This document shows positions 8,433-17,437 of a DNA stretch of 64,000 nt, in pieces. Under the pieces are notes generated by a model. The model saw only the letters and a program-made list of their open reading frames with translations. It was not told the origin of the DNA and made no database searches. The stretch is from the NCBI RefSeq assembly GCF_001748365.1, contig NZ_BDHH01000005.1, positions 104,293 through 168,292 on the forward strand. Reading direction: 5' to 3'. The translations under genes and the position numbers were made by a program. The DNA is from Fusibacter sp. 3D3 (lineage in GTDB: Bacteria > Bacillota > Clostridia > Peptostreptococcales > Acidaminobacteraceae). Each line of letters starts with the position of its first letter. Within the stretch, counting starts at the first letter, position 1.

Positions 8433-8506
8433 TTTGTTTTTAAATATGAAAGGCCTAAAAACTTAATAAAAAAATAGGGAAAATAATAAAAGCTTAATAA
8501 TATGCG

Positions 8507-8535
8507 TGTACATCTCATAAAAGAGTTGCTATAAT
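8507..8535 (+). promoter_or_regulatory. Extended -10 promoter of the aminotransferase gene
   Basis: TGTACA (8507-8512), a 17-base spacer, and TATAAT (8530-8535) preceded by TG at the extended -10 position. It lies 36 bases before the start codon at 8571. Confidence 0.6.
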
Positions 8536-8570
8536 AAACATGAATTCAGAGATTATTGGAGGTCAAATTT

Positions 8571-9758
8571 ATGAAATCTTTGTCTAAAAAAAATAGTGGT
8601 ATTTCAGCTTCGATGACTTTAGCCATTACAGCTAAAGCGAAACAATTAAAAGAGAGTGGTGTCGATATCGTTAGTTTTGGTGCGGGAGAACCCGATTTTA
8701 ATACACCTGAGTATATCAGAACTGCAGCGATTAAACAGATTGAAAAAGGCGGCAATGGCTATACAGCAGCATCAGGATTACTGGAACTGAAAAAAGCGAT
8801 TTGTGATAAACTCAAAAGAGACAATGAACTTGACTATAATCCTGAACAAATTGTGGTTTCATCAGGTGCCAAACATTCACTTTTCAATGCGTTACAGACG
8901 CTTTTGAATCCAGGGGACGAGGTGATCATTCCTTCGCCGTATTGGGTAAGTTACTATGAACTTGTAAAAATGGCTGATGGTGAGCCCGTTTTAGTTGAAG
9001 CAGAAGCTTCGAATTTATTTAAGGTGACTGTAGATCAGCTTGAAAAAGCAGTTACCAAGAAGACAAAGGCGATTATTATCAATAGTCCCAACAATCCAAC
9101 GGGTGCAGTTTATTCAAAAGAAGAGCTTGTAGAAATTGGTGTTTTTGCAGAGCAAAATGATCTTTATATTATATCAGATGAGATTTATGAAAAATTAATA
9201 TATGGGAAAAGACATTATTCAATTGCAGCGCTTTCAGAAAGCTTTAAGGAGAGAACTATCGTTGTCAACGGATTGAGTAAAGCCTATGCAATGACGGGAT
9301 GGCGTATTGGATACACAGCAAGTACCGTGGAAATCGCTAAAATTATGAGCAATATTCAGTCTCATGCTACTTCTAATCCCAATACAATCGCGCAGTATGC
9401 AAGTATTGAAGCACTTAATGGAAATCAAGAACCAATAGAAGTGATGAGAAAAGCATTTGACGAAAGACGTCAATTCATGGTTAAAACCATTAGTGCTATC
9501 CAAAACGTCACATGCGTTGAACCAGAAGGTGCGTTTTATGTCATGGTCAATATGGCTTATTTTATCGGTAAAAAAATAAAGGGTATTGATATAAAAAACT
9601 CCATCGATTTGGCATCGGTTTTATTGGATGATGCCAATATAGCGGTTATCCCTGGAATTGCATTTGGGGTGGATGATTACATTAGACTTTCTTATGCCAC
9701 AAGTATGGTTAATATTGAAGAGGGATTAAAAAGACTTAAAGTATTTTGTGAACAATAA
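8571..9758 (+). CDS. aspB: Pyridoxal-phosphate aspartate aminotransferase (class I, AspB type)
   Basis: A 395-residue fold-type I aminotransferase, the usual length. It shows the substrate-side FGAGEPDFNTP, the PLP-binding SSGAKHSLFNA, the SPNNPTGAVY loop, the SDEIYEKLIYG Asp/Tyr pair, and the Schiff-base Lys237 in NGLSKAYAMTGWRIGY. This pattern fits the Bacillus-type (subgroup Ib) aspartate aminotransferase, which interconverts aspartate and 2-oxoglutarate with oxaloacetate and glutamate. Aromatic or alanine aminotransferases of the same subgroup cannot be fully excluded. The start is the ATG at 8571, because the GGAGG (8558-8562) lies just ahead of it; a longer frame from TTG 8556 would contain that site. 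An inverted repeat follows the gene. Confidence 0.9.
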   Translation: MKSLSKKNSGISASMTLAITAKAKQLKESGVDIVSFGAGEPDFNTPEYIRTAAIKQIEKGGNGYTAASGLLELKKAICDKLKRDNELDYNPEQIVVSSGAKHSLFNALQTLLNPGDEVIIPSPYWVSYYELVKMADGEPVLVEAEASNLFKVTVDQLEKAVTKKTKAIIINSPNNPTGAVYSKEELVEIGVFAEQNDLYIISDEIYEKLIYGKRHYSIAALSESFKERTIVVNGLSKAYAMTGWRIGYTASTVEIAKIMSNIQSHATSNPNTIAQYASIEALNGNQEPIEVMRKAFDERRQFMVKTISAIQNVTCVEPEGAFYVMVNMAYFIGKKIKGIDIKNSIDLASVLLDDANIAVIPGIAFGVDDYIRLSYATSMVNIEEGLKRLKVFCEQ

Positions 9759-9813
9759 ATAACTGAATTTTGACGCTCTAACTATCAATAGGAATGCGTT
9801 TCAAACCAACACG

Positions 9814-9851
9814 ACGCGTGTTTAAGTGATCATAGTCATTTAAATACGCGT
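9814..9851. repeat. Inverted repeat between aminotransferase and sensor kinase genes
   Basis: A near-perfect 16-bp inverted repeat (ACGCGTGTTTAAGTGA against TCATTTAAATACGCGT) with a 6-base centre. No T-run follows on either strand, so it is not a standard terminator. It lies about 70 bases before the kinase gene and could be an operator or a hairpin at the end of the preceding transcript. Confidence 0.55.
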
Positions 9852-9919
9852 TTGATTTATATTTTGAACATACTGTGATAAAATGAGTTTAATGATTATA
9901 ACAGGGATGTGATAGACGC

Positions 9920-11206
9920 TTGATCAATCAAAAATCAAGAAATAATGAAAAGCTCGTCTTAGTGGCTGTTTTTACTACTTTTATGGGACAAATATATTTC
10001 ACGCCGTTTGGAACGGAGTTTAGACTTACCTTTGCAGTGGTTGTTTTAAATATCCTCATATTGACATTCAAAGAAATTAACCCACTTTCCACGATTAATC
10101 TCGTAGGCGTTTTGATGTTTCTTGTAAGAAGTTCTGTTTTTGTGTTCAATCAAAATGGCACTTTTTTAGAGGCGTTTCAGATTTACTATCCGGTGGTTTT
10201 TTTCTATGTCTTCTACAGCATCTTTTTTGTGTTATTAGATGTAAGAAGTTTTCTCAAAAATCCTTTGGCGCTCTTCTTGAGCATTTGGATTTGTGATAGT
10301 ATTCCCAATATTATTGAAGTTGTCATTAGGCAAGAATGGCAAAATGCAAATTTTGAACAAGTGATTTATACCATCATTATGATTGGCTTGTTTAGGACGA
10401 TTTTCACAACGATTATGATTTATATTTCAGGTTATTATTTGCAACATATGAAGGACAGACAGAATCACCAAAAATTTGTTGAGAAGATTGTGCTCATGTC
10501 CAGCTTAAAAACTGAACTCTTTTTCCTTAGGAAATCTAAAAATGATATTGAAGATGCTATGAGACGAAGTTTTGAAATTTATGAGAGAATCGATAACAGT
10601 GACGAAAAAACTGCAATCTTATCTGTTGCAAAAGATATTCATGAGATCAAAAAGGATTATACGAGAGTGATCGCTGGTATAGAAAAGAGCATAGAGGAAA
10701 CTTCAAGTTTTCAAATGCATTTCTTTGAAATTCTAAATATTGTCATCGAGACGAATCGAAAGTTAGCAGAATCCAAAGGCAAAAAAATAGATTTTCAAAT
10801 CAATAGATTTTATAATTTTAAAACAAGTGAATATTTTACACTGATATCCGTTTTAAACAACCTTGTGGTCAATGCCATTGAAGCAATTGAACGTACGGGT
10901 TTAATCAGTATTTATGAAAATCTACAAGATGATTTTATATTTATGAGCGTATATGATGAGGGTGTTGGCATAGAAGAAGTCGATTTAAATCTTATTTTTG
11001 AGCCTGGATTTTCGACAAAATATAATGAAATCAATGGAATCATGTCTTCTGGTATCGGATTAACACATGCTAAATATCTTATTGAAGAAATTTTAAATGG
11101 CAAATTGACCGTTGAATCACAAAAGGGTGTTAGCACTAATTTCAATATTAGAATGCCTAGAGTTCGATTGGTAAATGATCGCGAAGATACAGAAATCCAC
11201 GAGTAA
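9920..11206 (+). CDS. glnK: Sensor histidine kinase, GlnK (YcbA)-like
   Basis: A 428-residue membrane sensor kinase. Residues about 10-185 carry five to six hydrophobic segments with no large external domain. The phospho-acceptor region is DIHEIKKDYTRVI, the N box is LNNLVVNAIEAI, and the G boxes are YDEGVGI and SSGIGLTHAKYLI. The Spo0B-like helix pair and the partner downstream match the glutamine-sensing GlnK/GlnL pair of Bacillus, which controls glutamine use. The start is TTG at 9920 with AGGGATG upstream. It is followed 20 bases later by the response regulator and then by a DAACS transporter, as expected for a nutrient-uptake system. The ligand is inferred only. Confidence 0.8.
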   Translation: MINQKSRNNEKLVLVAVFTTFMGQIYFTPFGTEFRLTFAVVVLNILILTFKEINPLSTINLVGVLMFLVRSSVFVFNQNGTFLEAFQIYYPVVFFYVFYSIFFVLLDVRSFLKNPLALFLSIWICDSIPNIIEVVIRQEWQNANFEQVIYTIIMIGLFRTIFTTIMIYISGYYLQHMKDRQNHQKFVEKIVLMSSLKTELFFLRKSKNDIEDAMRRSFEIYERIDNSDEKTAILSVAKDIHEIKKDYTRVIAGIEKSIEETSSFQMHFFEILNIVIETNRKLAESKGKKIDFQINRFYNFKTSEYFTLISVLNNLVVNAIEAIERTGLISIYENLQDDFIFMSVYDEGVGIEEVDLNLIFEPGFSTKYNEINGIMSSGIGLTHAKYLIEEILNGKLTVESQKGVSTNFNIRMPRVRLVNDREDTEIHE

Positions 11207-11226
11207 AGTGAGTAGCCGAGGTGATT

Positions 11227-12126
11227 ATGAATTATAATTTTTATTTAATTGATGATGATATAAGTGTTATCAGTATACTCTCAAAAATTATTGTCAATCA
11301 GAAATTGGGTGATGTGATTGGCAAGGACACCACTGGTGCAAATGCAGTTAATGAAATCGTAAAGCTAAGACCTGATATTGTAATTGTGGATTTACTATTG
11401 CCTAAAATTGATGGCATCACATTGGTGACCCAATTAAAACCTAAATTTAAAGATCTTCCTTTTATAATGATCAGTGAAGTTCACGCAAAAGATATGGTTT
11501 CTAAGGCTTACAACAGTGGGATAGAGTTCTATATAAATAAGCCCATCAATGTGATTGAAGTGATCAATGTGGTAAAACGCATTGACGAAAAGTTAAAAAT
11601 GAAAAAGGTGATTGATTCCTTTCAATCTGCCTTTAAAAATATGCAGTCTTTAAATGGGGATCCAATATTCGAAATGAATCGATTAGAGCAAGATCCGCTC
11701 GCCAGCGCAAAAGAGATATTGTCTCATTTGGGTGTGATTAGCGATGCGGGGACTAAAGATATTCTCCATGTGGTTGAATTCATTCTTGGACTTGATGATG
11801 GGATAAGAAAAAAAGTGTTAGATTATCGTCTGTCGGAACTGTACACGTATGTCAGTGATAAGTATGAGAGAGAAAAGGGCGAAATCGTCAATGAAAAGAC
11901 GATTGAGCAACGTATTAGAAGGACGATTGGACAAGCACTTGAGACCATTGGTGAAATCGGACTAGATGACTATGAAAATATTTATTTTGACCGCTATGCA
12001 AATACTCTGTTTGAATTCAGAGAAGTTCGAAAAGAAATGGAATATCTAAAACACCGTTCAAAAGATCCTGGAAAGATCAATATCAAAAAGTTCATTGCGG
12101 GATTGATCATCGAAATGAATAAATAG
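11227..12126 (+). CDS. glnL: Response regulator with YcbB-type output domain, GlnL-like
   Basis: A 299-residue response regulator. The receiver domain occupies residues 1-125, with the acidic pair in LIDDD, phospho-acceptor Asp in IVIVDLLLPKIDG and the conserved Lys in YINKP. Residues about 145-295 are the alpha-helical YcbB-like DNA-binding output, including YVSDKYEREKGEIV and VEKTIEQRIRR-type helices. The ATG at 11227 is favoured over the GTG at 11221 because GAGGTG lies just ahead of it. It forms an operon with the kinase. The most likely target is the symporter gene downstream, by analogy with Bacillus GlnL acting on a glutaminase/transporter operon. Confidence 0.8.
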   Translation: MNYNFYLIDDDISVISILSKIIVNQKLGDVIGKDTTGANAVNEIVKLRPDIVIVDLLLPKIDGITLVTQLKPKFKDLPFIMISEVHAKDMVSKAYNSGIEFYINKPINVIEVINVVKRIDEKLKMKKVIDSFQSAFKNMQSLNGDPIFEMNRLEQDPLASAKEILSHLGVISDAGTKDILHVVEFILGLDDGIRKKVLDYRLSELYTYVSDKYEREKGEIVNEKTIEQRIRRTIGQALETIGEIGLDDYENIYFDRYANTLFEFREVRKEMEYLKHRSKDPGKINIKKFIAGLIIEMNK

Positions 12127-12200
12127 AGCACTATTAGAATGAAGAAGGCTATGTTGATTTAAGGCAAACGCAGTTGCTTGAATATTGATATAGCCTTTAT

Positions 12201-12333
12201 CAATGCGTATATTCAGTTCGCTTCGCAACCTTCGCACCCCTCGCAACCCGCCTATTGGATTGCATTCCGTGAGAGTTTCTGAACTCGGAAGATGTCCCCC
12301 ACTTTGAGAAGTGAGGGACATCTCTTCAAGGGC
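12201..12333 (+). repeat. Family A repeat, copy 1 (IS605 right-end-like)
   Basis: A diverged copy of the about 130-bp family A element in the forward orientation. It ends in a 14-bp hairpin (GATGTCCCCCACTT...AAGTGAGGGACATC, 12291-12323). It shares with the other copies the GTATA..CAGT start, the TTGGATTGCATTC centre and the GAGTTTCTGAA segment. It fills most of the 340-base gap between the regulator and transporter genes; the rest (12334-12466) shows no gene. Confidence 0.75.
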
Positions 12334-12466
12334 TATGTTACAAAATAGAAATAAATTTTGTATGTTTGTGTAACATTTTGTAGGAAAGTGTAGTCTCGCA
12401 GATATAAATAGAGTGTATTCTGGAGTGAACTGTATTTATTTTGAATTATTAAAAAGGGGGAAAAAC

Positions 12467-13744
12467 ATGAAAGGTACAAGTTTAACAAAAAAAATTCTAA
12501 TTGCAATGTTACTGGGGGTTGTTGTCGGATTAGTTTTAAATCCGCTTGGGGACAATGTAATCGTAAAAGATTACGTTGTGGGTTTTGGATTTGTTTTATT
12601 GGGTTCGGTTTTTATTGCACTCATTAAAATGATGGTAGTTCCACTTGTTTTTGTATCACTTACACTTGGCGCGGCACAAATGGGTGACATTAAAAAGCTT
12701 GGCAGAATTGGTGGTAAAACAGTTGGATTTTATTTATTGACAACTGCGATTGCGATTACAATTGCAATTATTGTCGGGACGATCGTCAAGCCAGGTTCCT
12801 TCATGCAAATGACTTCACAGGAACTGACTTATGAGGCGGCTGCAAGCCCTGCATTTGTTAATGTATTGATCGATATGGTGCCGACAAATCCCATCGATGC
12901 TATGGCAAAAGGCAATATGCTTCAAATCATTATATTTGCACTTCTAACAGGGACGGCAATTACGATTATAGGTGATAAAGCAAAAATGGTTAAAGATCTT
13001 TTAGAACAAGTCAATGAAGTCATTCTTCAAATGGTTATGTTGATTATGAAATTTGCACCCTATGGCGTATTTGCGTTGGTGGGCAAGACGATGGCGACTT
13101 TTGGATTTGATGCGATTGGCTCCTTACTGGTCTACATGTTGTGTGTTTTAGGGGCACTTGTAATTCATGGCTTAATCACTTATCAAGGTCTTCTATATGC
13201 GACCACTAAGCTGAGTCCAATTCAATTCTTCAAGAATTTTGCACCTGCTATGGCAGTTGCTTTTTCAACCTCTTCAAGCAACGCAACACTGCCTGTAACC
13301 ATAGAAACGGTTGAGAAGAGATTAGGTGTTAAGAAAGAACTTGCCTCTTTTACATTACCACTGGGTGCGACGATCAATATGGATGGGACTGCAATTATGC
13401 AAGGCGTTGCAACCGTGTTTATAGCACAACTTTACGGGATTCCTTTAGGCTTAGGCGATTTTGCAACCGTAATTTTAACAGCGACGATTGCATCTATTGG
13501 TACTGCGGGCGTTCCTGGGGTCGGTCTGGTTATGCTTTCCATGGTGCTTGTACAAGTAGGATTGCCTGTTGAAGCAATTGGTTTGATTTTAGGAATTGAT
13601 AGAATTTTAGATATGTGTAGAACTGTTATTAACATCACTGGAGATGCAGTTTGTACACTGATCGTCGCTAAAACTGAAAATGAATTTGATGAAGCCATTT
13701 ACTATGCACCAAACGAACTTGACTCTGCTGGAGATGTTGCGTAA
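12467..13744 (+). CDS. Sodium:dicarboxylate/glutamate symporter (DAACS family)
   Basis: A 425-residue inner-membrane transporter of the dicarboxylate/amino acid:cation symporter family. Diagnostic segments are the serine-rich re-entrant loop AFSTSSSNATLPVT, the cation/substrate site GATINMDGTA, the second loop SIGTAGVPGVG, and the final INITGDAVCTL. Family members carry glutamate, aspartate, C4-dicarboxylates or neutral amino acids with Na+ or H+; the arginine that selects acidic substrates is not conclusive by eye. The ATG at 12467 follows AAAGGGGG. The neighbouring GlnK/GlnL-like system probably controls it. A terminator follows directly. Confidence 0.9.
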   Translation: MKGTSLTKKILIAMLLGVVVGLVLNPLGDNVIVKDYVVGFGFVLLGSVFIALIKMMVVPLVFVSLTLGAAQMGDIKKLGRIGGKTVGFYLLTTAIAITIAIIVGTIVKPGSFMQMTSQELTYEAAASPAFVNVLIDMVPTNPIDAMAKGNMLQIIIFALLTGTAITIIGDKAKMVKDLLEQVNEVILQMVMLIMKFAPYGVFALVGKTMATFGFDAIGSLLVYMLCVLGALVIHGLITYQGLLYATTKLSPIQFFKNFAPAMAVAFSTSSSNATLPVTIETVEKRLGVKKELASFTLPLGATINMDGTAIMQGVATVFIAQLYGIPLGLGDFATVILTATIASIGTAGVPGVGLVMLSMVLVQVGLPVEAIGLILGIDRILDMCRTVINITGDAVCTLIVAKTENEFDEAIYYAPNELDSAGDVA

Positions 13745-13790
13745 GCGCATCTGAGTTAAAGTATAAAGAAGTTGAGTATTAAGAGGCCAC

Positions 13791-13852
13791 ACACATTTTG
13801 AGTTTAACCTGATTTCTTATGAAGAGGGTTAAATTTAAAATGTGTTTTTTTT
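13791..13852 (+). terminator. Intrinsic terminator after the symporter gene
   Basis: ACACATTTT pairs with AAAATGTGT, with an inner AGTTTAACCT/AGGGTTAAA pairing, and is followed by T8. Confidence 0.8.
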
Positions 13853-14293
13853 GGATTATTAGATTTACGACAACAATGTATTGGATTTGTAATACAAACA
13901 GCTATATCAATTTAGTTAACCGAGTGCTATAGTAAGATATGAGGCGATGGAATAATATGCGCATTATATTTTAATATGGTAAAAAATCAAAAAGATGAAA
14001 AAACATAGTTTGGTATAATAAATTTGCATTTAACATTTTGAACTCAATAGTAAAGTTGCGGTCAGATTGCTAATTTTTATCATTACTTTTCCGCCCGATA
14101 CGGAGCAGAGCGGTTTAATTTGTGGAAATCGGTTACACGCGGAAGAGCAAGGATTGTCACTAATTGACTTGATAGTGATACATAACCTCATAAGTTGCTA
14201 ACAAAAGTCGGTTTGAGATTTCAAGCCATCTCATAATTTTTCAGAGTATAAATCAAAATGTATTATGAATACAAATGAAGTAGGAGGTTTTAA
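13853..14293 (+). other. Long intergenic leader of the first SLH gene with a GC-rich structured core
   Basis: A stretch of 441 bases with no gene. Most is AT-rich, but 14090-14200 is clearly more GC-rich and contains local pairings such as TCACTA/TAGTGA (around 14157-14180). The last 90 bases are AT-rich up to the AGGAGG at 14282. It does not match the conserved cores of cyclic-di-GMP, cyclic-di-AMP, cobalamin or T-box leaders as I know them. It may be a long 5' untranslated region, common for abundant surface-layer genes, or hold an unrecognised regulatory RNA. Confidence 0.4.
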
Positions 14294-17197
14294 ATGACAA
14301 GAAAAAAATGGAGAAATAAGGTGGTTTCATTGTCGACCACGCTTATCCTGCTGGTAACAATGATTCCTGTATTATCATTTGCTGGACCAAGTGATATTCA
14401 AAAACATTGGGCACAAACGACACTTGAAGAGTGGACAACAAGTGGATTTGCTAGTGGCTATCCAGATGGTACATTCAGACCAGATGAGATGATTACTAGA
14501 GCTGAATTTATGACTTTAGTAAACAAAGTATTTTATTTTACACAAGAGAATTCGATTAACTTTAGTGATGTATCTGTTTCGGATTGGTACTACAGTTCGG
14601 TAAAAAAAGCTGTAGCAGCAGGTTATATTAAGGGGTATCCAGATAACACTATGGGCCCAAATCGATCTATTACGAGACAAGAAGCAGCAATCATTATTGC
14701 TAAAGTAAAAGGATTAGAATTGACTTCGCTGAATATTAACAACTTTAGCGATGCGTCATCAATAGCGAATTGGAGTAGAAGTTATGTTGGTGCTGTTGTC
14801 AATGCAGGGCTAATGAGCGGTTATCCAGATGGGACTTTTAGACCAACGGATATTATTAAAAGAGCAGAAGCTCTTGTGGCATTAAACAATGCAATGTCAG
14901 CTTCTTATACAGCATATGATGCGTCTGGTATCTATGGACCGGCAACAGGCATAGAAAATGTCGCGAACACGGTTATTATTAAAAGTGATGGCGTAACGCT
15001 ACAGAACATGCATATAACAGGCGATCTGATCATATCAGAAGCAGTGGGTACTGGCAGCGTAACATTAAATAATGTCACTGTAGATGGTGCAACATATGTC
15101 AGAGGTGGTGGTGTGAATAGTATTTACATCAATGGCGGTAAATATAATAAAGTTATCGTTCAAAAAACTTCTAGTGGCAATGTACGTATTGTTGCAAAAA
15201 ATATAAATGATCTGGAAGTTGTGATTTCTGAAAGTGCTGCAGGTCAGACAGTTGTATTAGAAGGCACTTTTAAGAAAGTACAGATCAATGCACCTAATGT
15301 GACTGTAAAAACGCAAGGGGAAACCACAATTGACGAAATGACGATATCAAGCACAGCGATCGGCGCAAAAGTTGATTTAGGTGTGAACACAGTCGTTAAA
15401 ATGATGAAAATAAACACAAAGATTCACATAACAGGCAAAGGTAAAATCATAAAAGCAGAGGTCAGCGTAGATGGTGTGACTTTTGAAACACAGCCAACAG
15501 ACGGTGTTGTAAGAGTTGATTTCAATACACCGGTAACGCCTTCAACACCGAGCAGCGGTGGTGGTAGCAGTGGCGGAAGTGGTGGCAATGATGGTGATGA
15601 CACCGTTAATGTTAGTGGTGTCAGCGTTTTACCAACAACTATGGGACTTGTCGTAGGGGGGAGTACTGGAACAGTTACTGCAACAGTGAGCCCTACTAAT
15701 GCAACGAACAAATCTTTAACATGGACTTCTAGTAATCTCTCAGTGGCAACTGTGGTCAACGGTGTTGTTACACCAGTTGCTGTAGGCACAACAAATGTTG
15801 TCGCTACATCAGTGGCGAATACAAGTATGTCAGCGATCTGTGTGGTAACAGTGACCGAGCAGGCAGCAATACCAACTGCAGTAACATTGGCAGTTGGGAG
15901 TTTGAATCCAGTTGGAGGCGTTAACAATGTCGTCATCCCAGCAGCGAACGGAACCGATACGACTGGTTTTATAGCAGGTTGGGCAGCAGGAACGGCTGAC
16001 AAAATCAAGTTCACAGTGACTAATGGTGGCTTAGCAACATCTAGCATCACAATTAATGGAACGCCATATACAAGTGGAGCAGACTATACTGTGCTCTCTA
16101 CATCAAGTGCATCTATAGTTGTGACAACGAGTGAAACTGGTAAAACAACTGTGGTAAGAACTTTTATCGTCAGCGTTACTTCAGCGCCAGCAGTTTTAGC
16201 AACTGCTCCTAGTGCAGTAACCTTAGCAAAGGGCGGCAGTGAAGACTCGGTTGGAAACATTACAAATGTATCGATTCCAGCAGAGGGTGCAACAGACAAC
16301 ACAGGTGCTATTGTAGATTGGGTAGCAGCAACAGCAGACAAAATCAAATTTACAGTAACGAATGTCGGTTTAGCAACATCGAACATCACAATTAATGGAA
16401 CGCCATATACGAGTGGCGCAGACTATAAAGTGCTTTCTACATCAAATGTGACTGTAGTTGTGACAACCACCGAAACTGGCAAAATTACAGCAACAAGAAC
16501 CTTCATTATAAGTGTCTCACCAGCAGCTTTGGCGACTTCGCCAAGTGCGATCACACTTGCAGTTGGTAGCGCAAATCCAGTTGGTGCCGTTACAGACGTG
16601 GCGATTCCAGTGGCTGGTGGCACAGATAACACAGGTGCAGTTACCGATTGGTCATATATGAATGCGGATAGAATAAAGTTTACGGTGACAAACGCACCTT
16701 CTACATCATCTACAATTCAGATTAATGGTTCAGACTATACAAGTGGCGTGGATCATGTAATTGCAACAAGCACATCAGCACTAACCGTAGTGGTTACAAC
16801 AACAGAAACTGGAAAAACGCCTGCAATTAGAACTTTTAATATTTCAGTGACTGAAAATCCAGTTCAGGCAACTACTCCAAGTGCGATTACCTTAGCCGTT
16901 GGCAGTATGAATCCAGTAGGAGGCGTTACAAACGTAGCAATTCCAGCAGCTGGTGGTACAGATACAACAGGTGCAATAACAGGTTGGGTGACGGGTACAA
17001 ATGATAAAATCAAATTTACCGTTACAGCAAGTGGAAGTGGAAGTGAAACTACAAATATTCAGATCAATGGCGTTAATTACTACAGTGGTGTGGATTATAC
17101 GGTAGCTTCAATCTCTAATCTTTCAATTGTTACTGTTACCAGAGAAAATGGTAAAGCAACAGTCGTAAGAAACTTCACGATAACTGTATCACCATGA
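14294..17197 (+). CDS. S-layer-type surface protein with three SLH domains and Ig-like repeats
   Basis: A 967-residue secreted protein. A signal peptide ends near LSFAGPSD. Three SLH domains follow (residues about 33-195), with SGYPDGTFRP-type motifs, that bind pyruvylated secondary wall polymer. Residues about 210-410 form a repetitive beta-rich stalk (NNVTVDGATYVRGGG, QKTSSGNVRIV). Then come a Gly/Ser linker, a bacterial Ig-like (BID_2) domain (VSVLPTTMGLVVGGSTGTV to CVVTV), and four tandem copies of an about 110-residue repeat starting near bases 15870, 16198, 16528 and 16864. Each repeat reads (S)AxTLAxGxxxPVG, IPxAxGTDxTG and YxSGxDYxV, then TETGKTTxxRTF. The gene has AGGAGG before the ATG and its own terminator. 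Confidence 0.9.
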   Translation: MTRKKWRNKVVSLSTTLILLVTMIPVLSFAGPSDIQKHWAQTTLEEWTTSGFASGYPDGTFRPDEMITRAEFMTLVNKVFYFTQENSINFSDVSVSDWYYSSVKKAVAAGYIKGYPDNTMGPNRSITRQEAAIIIAKVKGLELTSLNINNFSDASSIANWSRSYVGAVVNAGLMSGYPDGTFRPTDIIKRAEALVALNNAMSASYTAYDASGIYGPATGIENVANTVIIKSDGVTLQNMHITGDLIISEAVGTGSVTLNNVTVDGATYVRGGGVNSIYINGGKYNKVIVQKTSSGNVRIVAKNINDLEVVISESAAGQTVVLEGTFKKVQINAPNVTVKTQGETTIDEMTISSTAIGAKVDLGVNTVVKMMKINTKIHITGKGKIIKAEVSVDGVTFETQPTDGVVRVDFNTPVTPSTPSSGGGSSGGSGGNDGDDTVNVSGVSVLPTTMGLVVGGSTGTVTATVSPTNATNKSLTWTSSNLSVATVVNGVVTPVAVGTTNVVATSVANTSMSAICVVTVTEQAAIPTAVTLAVGSLNPVGGVNNVVIPAANGTDTTGFIAGWAAGTADKIKFTVTNGGLATSSITINGTPYTSGADYTVLSTSSASIVVTTSETGKTTVVRTFIVSVTSAPAVLATAPSAVTLAKGGSEDSVGNITNVSIPAEGATDNTGAIVDWVAATADKIKFTVTNVGLATSNITINGTPYTSGADYKVLSTSNVTVVVTTTETGKITATRTFIISVSPAALATSPSAITLAVGSANPVGAVTDVAIPVAGGTDNTGAVTDWSYMNADRIKFTVTNAPSTSSTIQINGSDYTSGVDHVIATSTSALTVVVTTTETGKTPAIRTFNISVTENPVQATTPSAITLAVGSMNPVGGVTNVAIPAAGGTDTTGAITGWVTGTNDKIKFTVTASGSGSETTNIQINGVNYYSGVDYTVASISNLSIVTVTRENGKATVVRNFTITVSP

Positions 17198-17249
17198 TTT
17201 TGAAGGTAGCGAGTAAAAATTTCTAATTAAAGATTTATTTTAAGGATTA

Positions 17250-17285
17250 AACCTCCGATTGTATTTTTCAGTCGGAGGTTTTTTT
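17250..17285 (+). terminator. Intrinsic terminator after the first SLH gene
   Basis: The stem AACCTCCGA/TCGGAGGTT is followed by T7. Confidence 0.85.
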
Positions 17286-17437
17286 ATGTGCCAAAAGAGA
17301 CAATAATAGTTTGATAATAAAAAAATACAATGGTGAACCCGAAGTGATTTTTTATAAATAATGGGTATAAGGAACTATTATGATACTCATATTATCTCGT
17401 GGGTGGATAAAAAACAATATAACAAGGAGGTCTTTTA

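Noticed and set aside
9814-9851. Inverted repeat after the aminotransferase gene as an intrinsic terminator
   Set aside because: No T-run follows either arm, so it is listed only as an inverted repeat.
13741-13755. GCGTAAGCGCATC after the symporter gene resembles the family B tip
   Set aside because: It overlaps the end of the coding sequence, the match stops after about 12 bases, and no arms or termini follow.
14040-14293. SLH leader considered as a cyclic-di-GMP or cobalamin riboswitch
   Set aside because: The conserved blocks of those classes are absent; only loose pairing and higher GC support structure.
15424-16050. Long open frames on the minus strand inside the SLH genes (also 16084-16632, 18424-19035, 19591-19851)
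   Set aside because: They are antisense shadows caused by the Thr/Val/Ala-rich repeat codons; none has a ribosome site and the products are low-complexity Val/Thr/Pro chains.
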